A stretch of DNA of 25,000 nucleotides from Tubiluchus corallicola (Eukaryota > Priapulida > Priapulimorpha > Priapulimorphida > Tubiluchidae): the NCBI GenBank assembly GCA_030141605.1, contig JAQGDQ010000236.1, positions 1 through 25,000 of the forward strand. Direction: 5' to 3'. The position numbers and the translations under genes were made by a program. The notes beneath the pieces were generated by a model. That model saw only the letters and a program-made list of their open reading frames with translations. It was not told the origin of the DNA and ran no database searches. The first letter of the stretch is position 1. Each line of letters begins with the position of its first letter. Positions 11,304 to 20,499 of this stretch are shown piece by piece.

Positions 11304-14300
11304 TGTGTGCGTGCGTGTGTGTGCTTAGCACGTCTGTGTATACGGGTAGTCCTGTATGATGTGTGGTATAAAGTACAGGTATAAATTATGTGTGTACTTG
11401 TATACGACGTGAGTGTTTATAAACAAATAATTATATATGTGCACGATTATATAAATATATATAATGCAAGTTCAAGCGCCAATACCTCATGTGATACATG
11501 ATGCATATTTTTGCGAATAATATAATTCAAAGTACCCATACAATGTTTAAATGATGCAATAAATGAGCACGTACTCCTTATATATTTTAGACTATTTCAC
11601 TAATTTTTGTAAACAAAGAAATCTTCCTGTAAGTTTTTTGTTGTGTGTAAATATTAACCATTATATATCACTTTATTGCAAATTTATCCACCTTCGTAAT
11701 AATGGTAAACACTGTAGTAAATATTTGGGTGGTCGAGTCAATAACTTACGTTTATTCGCCACTCTTTCACATGTATATAGAAACTAAAAATTAATTATAA
11801 TGTTATATTTATATTTAGTTTTATTTCATTACAATTACATTGTACTAATATTTTTATTAAACAGTGAAAAATATCTGAATTTTGATTCTAATTCAAATTT
11901 TAATTCTAGTATTAAACGAAGGCGATATTTTCAGAGGACGAAAACAGTTCGACTTCGTCTGCATAATATAGTAATATGTGTGTGTTAGGTCATTTACATA
12001 GAGTAAAAACAGTCTATGTACTGGACTCAACACTTCTTGTGGAATTATTTGCATAACTGTAGCGAGCGAAGGAGTCCAAGAACAACAGTAGGGAAAGCTT
12101 TAATAACCACAACATCGTGGTCTAGAAGAATGTGGCCCTAGCCCAACATTTAATGCATGTCTCAACTGTAAGTAGGAACAAAAAGAGTGATTCTACTTAA
12201 TAATCTCACTAGTTGTTTTCATTTTATTAGTAACGACTGCTAGCACAAATTGTTACGTTGTGATAAATCGATAATAATCCATTGGCGCAGCTAGAGAAGG
12301 CTAACCGTATCTTATAGCACATTGCTTACCTTGTGTGGTCAACTCCTAAACATGGCTCTCCCTCAGCTTCATCCAAACACCACGTGGCATAAAACCACTG
12401 CTGGCGGCGAAGATTTGGAGGCTGTAGTACCATGACATCATTACCACTCACGTCTGTTGAATTGAGTACCTGTATCCACTCACTTTTGGATGGGCACACC
12501 GACTGTGGATGGCTACCTTCATCGTTACTCATTAATTCTGGTTTCCTAACCACCCCCCATTCATCTTCGGAAAATGCAATGTTATCCGCCACGCCTTTTT
12601 CGGTTGTATCTGTTGATGATGGAACGTCAGCCGCGTGGTCAGAGACCAGAATATAAGAAGCCATGTTTTCTAACTGAGAATGAAAGTGAGAATTAAAAAA
12701 CTGAAAAATAATCAAAAATTGACAGTTCAGATTTGTAATACATAACTTATAAGAAAATAAGACGACATTTTCTTGAGTTTTGATGAATGACGAAAAATTA
12801 TTGGCGTCACTGTCATAGCAGATTAAGTCAGGTATATTATAGGAATTATGATCAGTGGACTCAGTGTTTGTGACAGAAAGCTCTGCTGCCTGAAGCATTT
12901 AATCAGCCAGAAAACATATAATGGAAGGGATTTTTTGACGTTACAACTTTAAAAGGAGTATTTATGTTAATGTACAATAGATTAATCCAGCAGAAATTGA
13001 AATAGCAGAAAAACAGAAATTGACGCGAATGAACGCCATGTTTGTCTTTTGTCAAATGAAGAAGTGACCTGGAACACTGTAAGCACATCAAACAACAAAG
13101 AATAGTGTTAATAAAATTAACGATGACGATGACGACGACGATAACAACAACAACGACAGGAGTAGCAGCCACAACGACAACAACGCAAGATCGACAACAA
13201 CGACAACAACAAGAAGCAATGAACAGCAGCAGCAGTCTCGCCTCTTTCTTCATTATCATGCGTCGTTGCTGTTGTTGCTGCTGCTGCTGCAATTTCTACT
13301 ATGACACCTAAAAGTAATGAAAAAACTATGTAATTACTTGTTTCAAGATTTTCTTGTTATTATCTTCGCCTGGTATATCTTTCACTTACCAGTTTATTAA
13401 TTTGATGATTACTGGCGTAAGGTTTTGTTACTAAGAATGGTTTTGAACTAACCTCCAGTCTCTGTTTTAGTAAAGCTGGTCGGGGCATAAGGTATGCGTA
13501 GAAACTCATCAATTCATTCACGTTTCTGTCTGATGTTCTTCTTTGACGCCTTTCTGAGTGAGAAAGAATATCTCTCTGCTTTACCTGATGTCCACCGTCT
13601 AAAGCTAAAATGAAAAATTTATGATATAAATTGAAATAAATCACTGTAAGTACTTGGAATGCAAACTTAAATCTACACAATGCGCATAAACTTAGTCTTG
13701 ACTGTTTTGATGTTTTCTGTTTTAAAGGAAAATAGGATGATTGTCTTATTTTCAATGTTATCTCATTTTGAGGAGGGCAAAAGATTGTAACTTCTACAGA
13801 AATTCTAAAAAGTCTCTGATAACTAGATATTAGCTTACAGCCCCGAAAAACTACCGCGCGAACTTGAAATTAAACTTCCGTAGAAATAATTCTTTCATGT
13901 CATCATTGAAAAAATTAGATTTTTATTTCAATATTTTGTAGGTTAGACGATTTTGTGCTATGGGTCAACATTGGGTACAGTTTTCCTTTAATAAAGCGTA
14001 AGCTGTTAATGAGATAACATTGGCAGCTGACAAAAAGAAGCAAATAATACCGAGGTGCGCCTTAGTTCTATTGTTGTGGTGCTTACCTACATGGTCTGAT
14101 CTGATCTTGCATTACCGTTCACAAGGAAATGGCAAGTAACGGTACTGCCACTTCTCGTGTTGACGAAGTACGTGTACAGCATGATTGTTTTCACCGATTT
14201 TCACCACTCAATCACAGCAGGATTCTGCTCGATAAAGCCGGTGAAAATACATCTATCTTGCTATAATAATATGTATTGTTGCATTTCTACCTAAATCCGT

Positions 14301-15365
14301 TGTTAAAGTGATATGTGTTTGTATGTAGTTTTGTTTTACGTAGATCAACACTAGAAGACACCATCCGCTTTTTTGCTCACCAGTAATATTACAGGGTCAA
14401 CCAGAAAACCAATTGCATGCATCTTTGAGGGAAATTTATAACTCTTTGAAAAGAGGAGAAGTCGTGCTACACGGTGATGAGGGTCTCTTTTGCAAACGCA
14501 CGTACCAGGCTGAAGTGTAACGAGTTAATAATGGGGACGTTTTTTCTGGACGACACTGTATATTATATATACGTGTATAATATCGGTATTCGTATTATTT
14601 GTTTATATTTGTAAAATTTTGTTCTGCCGTCGGGCTCTCGCCGGTCACTCAACAACAGAGTGGTTGCAATAACCCCTGAACGGTCAATCAAGGGTTATCG
14701 GTGGGCGAGAGGCCTCGGTTAGAAAACCACATCCTAAAATGAGATTAGTAAATCAAACGTCTAGGACACATTTACCAGCATTGAAAGAGCGGCATGAGAC
14801 CCGACCAAAATCTTGACTAACTTAGTAATTTTGTAAAATTAAAATGCTAATGTTTGAAAGAATCTTTGTAACCGAAAAGAAGAATTAGCTGCCTAAGCAT
14901 AAAACATAAAAATGAATCTACACTTGAGGGTTCATCCCTCACATTGACACCAAAACAGTTGGGAGATAAATCCTGTTTGGTGCTCAAACTCCAGCAAAAA
15001 CTGAACTCAAGGAAACAGAACGTGGCACTTATGTTTGTAGACTTTGCACAGGTGAAATAGGTAAGTATTTAAATTTGAGCCAATCAGAAGGTAGGATTTG
15101 TGAAACTTATGCAGGTGAGGTCATTACATTTTGATTTATAGGGGTGTTTTACTTTAAAGCGATGCTGAAATAACATACAGGCCGCCTATCTGTGTCTTTG
15201 AGTGAGTGAAAGTTTGAACGTAAAACAAGCCGAAGTTCAGCCACCGCAGTAATAATTATAAATTGACACCTAAGAATTTATGCAATAAGAAAACTTACCA
15301 CTAGCTGCTGAACCGGCAAAATAAAATAGGCAAAACACAAAACCTCTTGCTTTTGCATTCATCAT
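9251..15365 (-). CDS. Neurotrophin (NGF/BDNF-family) preproprotein, complete four-exon gene
   Basis: CDS joins 15365-15299, 13598-13390, 12673-12330 and 9413-9251 (783 nt, 260 residues plus TAA). Residues 1-22 form a signal peptide, 23 to about 136 a pro-region, and 152-247 the cystine knot. Six knot cysteines are seen at 152, 191, 200, 212, 245 and 247. The 11-residue Cys3-Cys4 gap and the C-x-C end match vertebrate neurotrophins. Family motifs in order are VCPSKSEW (151-158), GNDVMVL (169-175), QWFYATWC (184-191), PCLGVD (199-204) and RYIKVATACNC (237-247). The length is typical of vertebrate neurotrophin precursors. Splice phases 1, 0 and 2 all close correctly. From family knowledge, this is a secreted dimeric ligand for Trk and p75-type receptors. 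N-glycosylation sequons lie at N163 and N229. Spaetzle-type knots are the main alternative, but the motifs fit neurotrophin better. Orthology within the family cannot be assigned here. Confidence 0.93.
9478..10421. mobile_element. Foldback/MITE-like element with inverted arms made of short subrepeats, inside neurotrophin intron 3
   Basis: The left arm (9478-9536) and the reverse complement of the right arm (10421-10372) both begin GGCACAGGTAAAAATG. Each continues with degenerate units of about 16-17 bp of the same kind. The interior has no transposase-like reading frame and includes a dispersed-repeat copy (9820-9920). The outer boundaries are approximate. ATGAA and CATAT strings occur outside both arms but do not form a clean target duplication. 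Confidence 0.55.
9820..9920 (+). repeat. Dispersed repeat, copy 2 (partial)
   Basis: Shares TTGACCAAACA with copy 1. It also shares GAGGGAnTnTTATAnCTnTTTGrAAAGAGGAG and GCTACA with copy 3. It lies inside the foldback element in neurotrophin intron 3. Confidence 0.45.
10422..12329. other. Rest of neurotrophin intron 3, no further gene seen
   Basis: Apart from the foldback element and the TG microsatellite this part of the intron is AT-rich, with no secure exon. A B-box-like GGTGCGAATCCC at about 10617 is isolated. Short open frames at 10436-10699 and 11563-11988 lack support. Confidence 0.5.
11235..11324. repeat. (TG)n/(CGTG)n microsatellite in neurotrophin intron 3
   Basis: TG, GAGTGT and CGTG units over about 90 bp of alternating purine-pyrimidine sequence. 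The cysteine/valine-rich open frame across it is an artefact. Confidence 0.95.
12330..12673 (-). CDS. Neurotrophin exon 3: distal pro-region and first half of the cystine knot
   Basis: The exon encodes residues 93-206 plus two bases of codon 207. The acceptor follows a pyrimidine-rich tract ending in CAG (12676-12674); the donor is AG|GTAAGC at 12329. Residues 104-130 are acidic and Ser/Thr-rich. A dibasic Arg135-Lys136 precedes the knot. Cys152, Cys191 and Cys200 are the first three knot cysteines. Trp158 aligns with Trp21 of mature NGF. Reading past the donor gives an immediate stop, which supports the splice. Confidence 0.92.
13121..13291. repeat. Compound trinucleotide microsatellite with inverted halves, neurotrophin intron 2
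   Basis: GAC/AAC/CAG triplets run from 13121 to about 13235, and TTG/CTG triplets from about 13264 to 13291. The two halves are complementary in type and could snap back. The glutamine- or threonine-rich open frames here are repeat artefacts lying inside an intron. Confidence 0.85.
13390..13598 (-). CDS. Neurotrophin exon 2: N-terminal pro-region
   Basis: The exon encodes residues 23-92. The acceptor AG is at 13600-13599 and the donor, CTG|GTAAGTG, starts at 13389. A second in-frame acceptor AG lies six bases upstream (13606-13605) and would add two residues (Ala-Leu). The exon is rich in basic residues and holds the only strong furin-type site of the precursor, ERRQRR at residues 38-43. Incoming phase 1 and outgoing phase 0 fit the neighbouring exons. 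Pro-regions of this family are weakly conserved, so assignment rests on frame, splice sites and position. Confidence 0.85.
14396..14540 (+). repeat. Dispersed repeat, copy 3
   Basis: Aligns with copy 1 over about 105 bp by eye, with few gaps. Located in neurotrophin intron 1, just before the structured element at 14633-14714. Confidence 0.5.
14633..14714. other. GC-rich three-way-junction-like structure in neurotrophin intron 1
   Basis: The outer stem is CTCTCGCC (14635-14642) with GGCGAGAG (14704-14711, one G bulged), extended by GG/CC at 14633-14634 and 14713-14714. Inside are CACTC/GAGTG (14646-14650, 14658-14662) around a 7-nt loop, and ATAACCC/GGGTTAT plus one A-T pair (14669-14675, 14692-14698) around a 16-nt loop. 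No known RNA family is recognised, and it is not a canonical tRNA. Confidence 0.5.
15299..15365 (-). CDS. Neurotrophin exon 1: signal peptide
   Basis: Two consecutive in-frame ATGs (15365-15363 and 15362-15360) open the frame; the first is used here. The exon encodes 22 residues: a short basic start with Lys5 and Arg7, a hydrophobic core (residues 8-17, GFVFCLFYFA), then a small-residue end (GSAAS) suited to signal peptidase. The last base begins a split codon, followed by a consensus GTAAGT donor at 15298-15293 (phase 1). The exon is too short to stand out as an open frame and was found by looking for a phase-compatible secretory start upstream of exon 2. Confidence 0.85.
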
Positions 15366-15490
15366 AATAAAATACAGTTTTTTGTAACGGAAAGTTCACG
15401 TAACTGGGAGCACTAATGCAAAGACTGAACAAACGGTAAGGTGCGAAACAATCTGGCAAACTGACGCAGGCGTTGATTAAATGTCGGTGG

Positions 15491-15498
15491 CTTTTATA
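15491..15498 (-). promoter_or_regulatory. Probable TATA box of the neurotrophin gene
   Basis: TATAAAAG is read on the minus strand, 126 nt upstream of the first ATG. An initiator-like TCAGTTT lies at 15464-15458, about 36 nt downstream, slightly farther than the usual spacing. A CCAAT motif (15611-15607) and a CRE-like TGATGTCA (15658-15651) lie further upstream. Start-site use is inferred, and a 5' untranslated exon farther away is not excluded. Confidence 0.5.
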
Positions 15499-15499
15499 A

Positions 15500-17109
15500 A
15501 CTGTCTAGTCAATAGTATTAGACTTACAGGAGAAGCAAAGGTTCTGCGCATGATGTAATTTTTTTGGTTTGAAAGGTAATGCCAAAGTGTTTCTGACAAA
15601 TAAACAATTGGCTTAAAACTTCATTAAGAGTGGGCAAGCCAAGCTAGTGATGACATCATAACTGAGTAGCACAGGTAGACCACGAACGTGTTGCGCGTGT
15701 TTACGAAAGCGAAAGTTGAAGTACTCTGCTACTGTTCATAATTTCTTGTTAATGTGATTGTTGCTGGTTTTGTTTGTAATCATGTATTATTAAGATAACG
15801 TTTTAAGTATCATCTAATCTAAAATTGTGTTAAAATCTAATTTGCTGTTGGTGTAACTGACGGAATGCTCAAAAATCAAACCTCAAATTCCGCTTTGGCT
15901 TGCTAACAGTTACTTATTCCAAGAAAATAAATTAAAGCACTTTTGCGCGTACAGATGTGATTACAATAACATTATAAAATAACTAACTTAGCAAACTATG
16001 TAATCATTTTGCTGAGAATTACTTATTTCTAAATTACCATGTAGTGATGCAAATGTTACAAAATTTTACATGTAATAGCATGGAATTACATGAAATAATA
16101 ACATACAAAACTTGCGTGTATTGGCCAGCTCTGGCAATTAAATCTTACAAGCAGGAAACATGAACTGCAGAAAAGGGGTCACAGCATTTGGAGAATCATC
16201 AAACTAGACCAAAAATGAGAAAACTGACAGCCTAGCATCCAAATAGTGTAACAAGCAACTGTCCTACTGCATTCTGCATATGAACAGGCCAACAAATTTA
16301 TATATATAGACTTTATTCATGGCCTAAAAGGTGACACAGACACATGACACTTAAACAATTCATACCCAATCGTTGGTTTAAGATTTTGTTCGCCCATGTC
16401 AGTTCTTTCTTAGTATATTATCGTATTTTAATTTCATTGTTAAATTGGTTGGCATTAATCTCACTTGTAATAATCGTATCATGCTAAGTATCAATTCACT
16501 GTTATTATATGTTAAAATCTAGTTTGTAGCTGGTTTAAGATTTTGCCTTCACCAATAGGTCTATCACTTCTTTTTATAGTATAGTAAATATCAATGTTAC
16601 GATGTATTAGTACAGTTGTTGTATTTGTGGAAAACGATAGTTAGTTTAGTGTTCTTGTTTTTCAATAAATATCTAAGAAAATGTAATGTGAAAAATCGCA
16701 AAAAAACTGAATGGTTAAAATGTGCCTGGATACCTACACACAGTCAACACAGCAACTGCTTGTATACGTTAGTCATGGTTTTATACCAGTAAGGCCGCTT
16801 GAAAACTTTAGTCAATAAAAACGTTTATACAAATGTTTTTGTCATATAAATATGTTTTAAACGTAGTTATTTTTGTTAAGATAAGACCCTCTTTATGCTA
16901 CAGTTTATCTGCTTCTCTAAATGTAACATTCTCGGCAAAGTGCCTCGCACTAAAGCGAAACCTAAATAACCACAGTATTCATAAAAATGAAAACATTTGC
17001 AAAATAGAAAAACAGTGATTATTGATATCCCAACAAAAATTTTCGAAGATTGTGCTAGTAGTATTGTAACACCGCACCTTGCATACAAATTTTGGTACAT
17101 TCAGAATTT
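15500..17109. other. No gene; upstream region of the neurotrophin gene
   Basis: AT-rich intergenic sequence. The part nearest 15500-15700 may hold neurotrophin regulatory elements (see the TATA entry). Short opposing open frames at 16833-17278 overlap one another and show no homology. Confidence 0.5.
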
Positions 17110-17905
17110 CCCGAAATTTGTAAACTACTGTAGCTAATGTTACATGTAAAAATGATGAGAAAAACAACCCCAAAAAACTGCAGACCTGTTTCAGTAGTAC
17201 ATGGACTAAGCAAAGTTTTTGAAAGAATAATGTGCAAACAAATAAATAATTATGTTGAAAACAATAAACTTCTTGCAAATAGTCAGTTCGGCTTCAGAAA
17301 ACATTATTCTACTATATCGACGCAATTATTAACGCCTCGGAAAATTGGCGATACAACTGAGACAATAATGAGTATGTCATGGCTGCTTTTTTAGATCGTA
17401 ATAAAGTATTTGATTCTGTTAACCACGACCTAATAATCAAAAACTTGCGTCACTTAGGCTTTGATACACGTCTCTTAAGCTAATACAAAAATATTTTCAA
17501 TACAGAAAACAAAGGGTAAAACTAAATAAAACTATATTCAACGAGAATACACTAATAAGAGGCATACCACAAGAGATAATACTGGGACCTCTGTTGTTCT
17601 GCCTTTATGTGAATAAAATTGCACTGTTTTGCAGAATTCTGGTATAACACAATATGCAGACGATACAACTATTTATGCAACACACAAAAATCCAATAACA
17701 GCTAAACATAAACTACAACACGATATAGAAAACATCACTTCTGCCTTTAATCATCATGGTCTAAAATGAATAGTGCAAAAACTGAATTCATGGTTTTCTC
17801 ACTCTTTACTAATCCATGAACAGATATTTCGTTAAAAGTAGGTAAAAATATTATAGAACAAGTAGACACTGTCACATTTAAAGATTATTCACATTGAAGC
17901 GGCTT
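17110..17905 (+). pseudogene. Decayed non-LTR retrotransposon reverse transcriptase (Jockey/CR1-like)
   Basis: Pieces of one reverse transcriptase run in order but in shifting frames with internal stops. CRPVSVVHGLSKVFERIM and SQFGFRKHYST lie near 17180-17315. FLDRNKVFDSVNHDLI lies near 17385-17440. RGIPQEIILGPLLFCLYVNK lies near 17558-17618. The catalytic QYADDTTIY is near 17650-17680, followed by the thumb-side segment to about 17900. The order matches the palm domain of non-LTR elements. No endonuclease part was seen, consistent with 5' truncation. It is intergenic, between the two minus-strand genes, and not functional as it stands. Confidence 0.85.
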
Positions 17906-18070
17906 ATTGCGGAGCCCAGCTTGTAAACTAGGGAGATACAGATTTACATCACAACACGTATTTCGTGGATTGAGGTCGTGTGGGGACCCATCATTGCCCG
18001 ATCGACCCGTTAGTCGGGTAATTAATCAATTGCCTCATAGCGATTGTACTGATTTTAATTGTTGAGGGTA

Positions 18071-18251
18071 ACACTACACCACAAGACCACACAATACCAC
18101 ACCCACCACAACGAGCACACCATGCCACCCGCTCGTACAACACACACCAAAATACCCATACCACACTGACCACAACATTACACCACCTACACCATATGAC
18201 CCACACCACATCATGCCACACCCACCACCCAGGACACAGTACACTACAATC
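18071..18251. repeat. Degenerate CACAC/CACC-rich low-complexity tract
   Basis: About 180 bp dominated by ACCACA, CCACAC and CATACC units with no fixed period. The tryptophan/valine-rich antisense frame across it is a composition artefact. Confidence 0.85.
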
Positions 18252-18307
18252 ACAGTTTAAACAATAGTATTACAAATATTCCCAGTCGGCACCTTTAAAC
18301 ATTTCTT

Positions 18308-18340
18308 ACGCGCATGCGTCACGCGCGCCGTGTTGCCAGC
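18308..18340. promoter_or_regulatory. CpG-dense patch with NRF1-like palindrome
   Basis: ACGCGCATGCGTCACGCGCG stands out as CpG-rich in AT-rich surroundings. GCGCATGCG matches the core of the NRF1 site (GCGCATGCGC), a common CpG promoter element. No gene start could be attached to it. Confidence 0.3.
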
Positions 18341-19295
18341 CCGTAGAATACTCCAGTTGCTTGTGCACTTCCCAAAAAAAGCCACAATTCCTTCAGTGTA
18401 GTAGGTCTACTGTACACATCACACGAAGTATTCAAATATGTATGCTGCACACTATGTGTGAGTTGAGCCTTACAGTAAGAGAATTGCTACACTGATACTA
18501 GAACTTACTCTTATACAAACATTGATGTAGAGTTATTTTAATTTAGCTATGCTGAAAACTAGTTGGAGTGAAACAAAATTAATAAAAGAATTCCAATACG
18601 TTAGCATTTATATAACTTATTACTTTAATAAGATCAAAAATCAAGGAAGCAATGACACTTTTTAGCAAGGCACAGTATAATGAGCAATTTTTCGATTTTT
18701 AAACTTTAGTGTATAATACAGCCTTCATTTCCATGAAAAATGTCACTAAAAATTTTTGAGGGAATGCTGAACAACTGCTAGGCAGTTGGTCACATTTGTG
18801 TTTCTGATAATTTTTTGACTTGGTTAAGGTTCTATATTATTGTTATGGTTCTATATAACGTGGAATAATCTGCTTTAAAACGTTAAAAAAATTATTATTT
18901 TCAAGTTTTAAAAATAGTAGGATATTCTTTAATATACCTATGCTTAATAACACGTTTGAAGGAACATTTATTACATGTTATCTGTATATTGTACTTTATT
19001 TTGGCTTTATAAGCTTCTGACATTTATCAACTACTGAAATATATTTATTGCTCAGATGTTTGTTAAATAACCTCAATAATTACGTCCACGTGTTTATTGT
19101 TTACTATAAGTTCCATTTTCATACGCGACATAAAGGGAATCGAAAATTTCCTAATTGAAGTTGTCTCAAACAGTGTTTAGTAGAATTAAATGTTTAGTTG
19201 CACTACAAACATGACTGTGGTGTTAACTGCTCCATGCACACGTAGTTAATACTATAATTAAACTGCTTCATTAAATTTTAGTCAAGGTTAAAGGA
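18341..19295. other. No gene recognised
   Basis: AT-rich intergenic sequence, with nothing beyond short A/T runs. Confidence 0.6.
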
Positions 19296-19400
19296 TCACC
19301 AGACTACCGGGTAATGGACCATAGATCAAAGAACCACGGGTCAATGGACTACCAGACAAAGGACAACCGGTCAAAAGACCCGTGAAACCTACAGGACTAC
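19296..19400. repeat. Degenerate short tandem repeat of GGACTACC/GGTCAA units
   Basis: Phrases such as GGATCACCAGACTACCGGG, GGTCAATGGACTACCAG and GGACAACCGGTCAAAAGACC follow one another with a loose period of about 15-18 bp. Confidence 0.6.
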
Positions 19401-20217
19401 AAATGAAAACTGCTGGGGTCCTAAATAGGATCATCATTTTCTTTAGCATTTATTGTTTATCTGTTGCTGCAGCTGCGCTCATAGTAACTGTCGTCACCAC
19501 CATTAAAGAGGCGTTTTCTTGGGCGTTGTCCGAGAGCCCAAGGCTCAAAAGACTTGCTTGGTTCGATCAGTCTGATAACCAGGTTTTACAGTAACCAGTG
19601 AAACAACACAACACGTAAAAGTTTTCAGAAAGTTTTTATTGATTGTGCAATTCATCCTAATTATAATAAGGAAATCAAAAGAACAAGTCTAGCGGTTAAG
19701 CCAAAATGTTGTTAGGAACTCATATTACACTTATGGAATGGTTCACAAATGGAACTGAATACTTCACTTATATATTGGCATTGCCCAAAAAAGGAACTGC
19801 ACTTAAATCATTGATTAATGGTTGAGTATTTTAGCTTGGTATAAAACAGACTGTGATTAATGTCGTAGTATATGGTAAAATTGCTCTTTCTTGGTGAAAT
19901 ACTTTAATTTACCTTAAACATAGAATAATAGAAGCCAAAAATGATACGAGGTTGTTATGACATAAAATTTCCGTCTCTATTTCTCCTTTTATTCAAGGAC
20001 AGCTCTTCTTTCGAAGGATAGTAACTAAAGCTAAAGTTTATAGCCTACATTCCAAATTAATAACTCTACACTAGACATAACTGTTTGTAGCCTAAAGTTC
20101 TAATGTACATTGAAGTAGTCGTTAGCTCTGTTAAGTGTTAATACTGAAGGGCTGTAAAACATCTAGCCAACTGATAGTCACAGGATATTTCCGGGTCGTC
20201 CATCCTCTGTCTCCTTT
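19401..20217. other. No secure gene; 3' flank of the reductase gene
   Basis: A 70-residue plus-strand open frame (19382-19594) has one hydrophobic stretch but starts inside the degenerate repeat and has no recognised homology. Candidate minus-strand poly(A) signals lie at 19988-19993 and 19635-19640. Confidence 0.45.
19988..19993 (-). terminator. Candidate poly(A) signal of the reductase gene
   Basis: AATAAA on the minus strand about 225 nt after the stop codon. Another lies at 19640-19635. Confidence 0.4.
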
Positions 20218-20499
20218 TCAATCCAAAGTGTGTCCCGAAAGTTTTGCATTTCGTCCATAAACGGTACGAATCTGTTCCGCGCCAAATGCGCCGAATATGT
20301 AAATGCGCTCGCTGGGATAACCCATGGTGAAGAGGCATTGGAGGACAGACAGTACCATTTGAGGTCCTCCAGAGATGATGATTTTGTGTGATGTTTCTTC
20401 AACTGGCGCCATATTTGCAGCCAGGCGAGTTGTGTTGAAATATCCCTCATCTCCATCCCAGTAATCATCAGTATCCAGTATGGTGTAGTAAGTTTTTAG
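20218..20499 (-). CDS. Reductase exon C: end of nucleotide-binding domain and C-terminal tail
   Basis: The acceptor TTGTACAG ends at 20500, phase 0. The exon encodes residues 247-339 and TGA at 20220-20218. YYTILDTDDYWDG (250-262) corresponds to the WYTLD region of cytochrome b5 reductases, and SGGPQM (289-294) to the CGPPxM motif. After IYIF (312-315), where family members normally stop, 24 further residues follow. Confidence 0.85.
   Translation of the reverse strand, partial: LKTYYTILDTDDYWDGDEGYFNTTRLAANMAPVEETSHKIIISGGPQMVLSVLQCLFTMGYPSERIYIFGAFGAEQIRTVYGRNAKLSGHTLD

Noticed and set aside
12432-12656. Plus-strand open frame opposite the neurotrophin knot
   Set aside because: Antisense shadow of exon 3.
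13105-13311. Threonine- and glutamine-rich open frames
   Set aside because: They are trinucleotide microsatellite translations within neurotrophin intron 2.
19382-19594. 70-residue plus-strand open frame with a hydrophobic segment
   Set aside because: It begins inside a degenerate repeat, has no splice or promoter context, and no recognised family.
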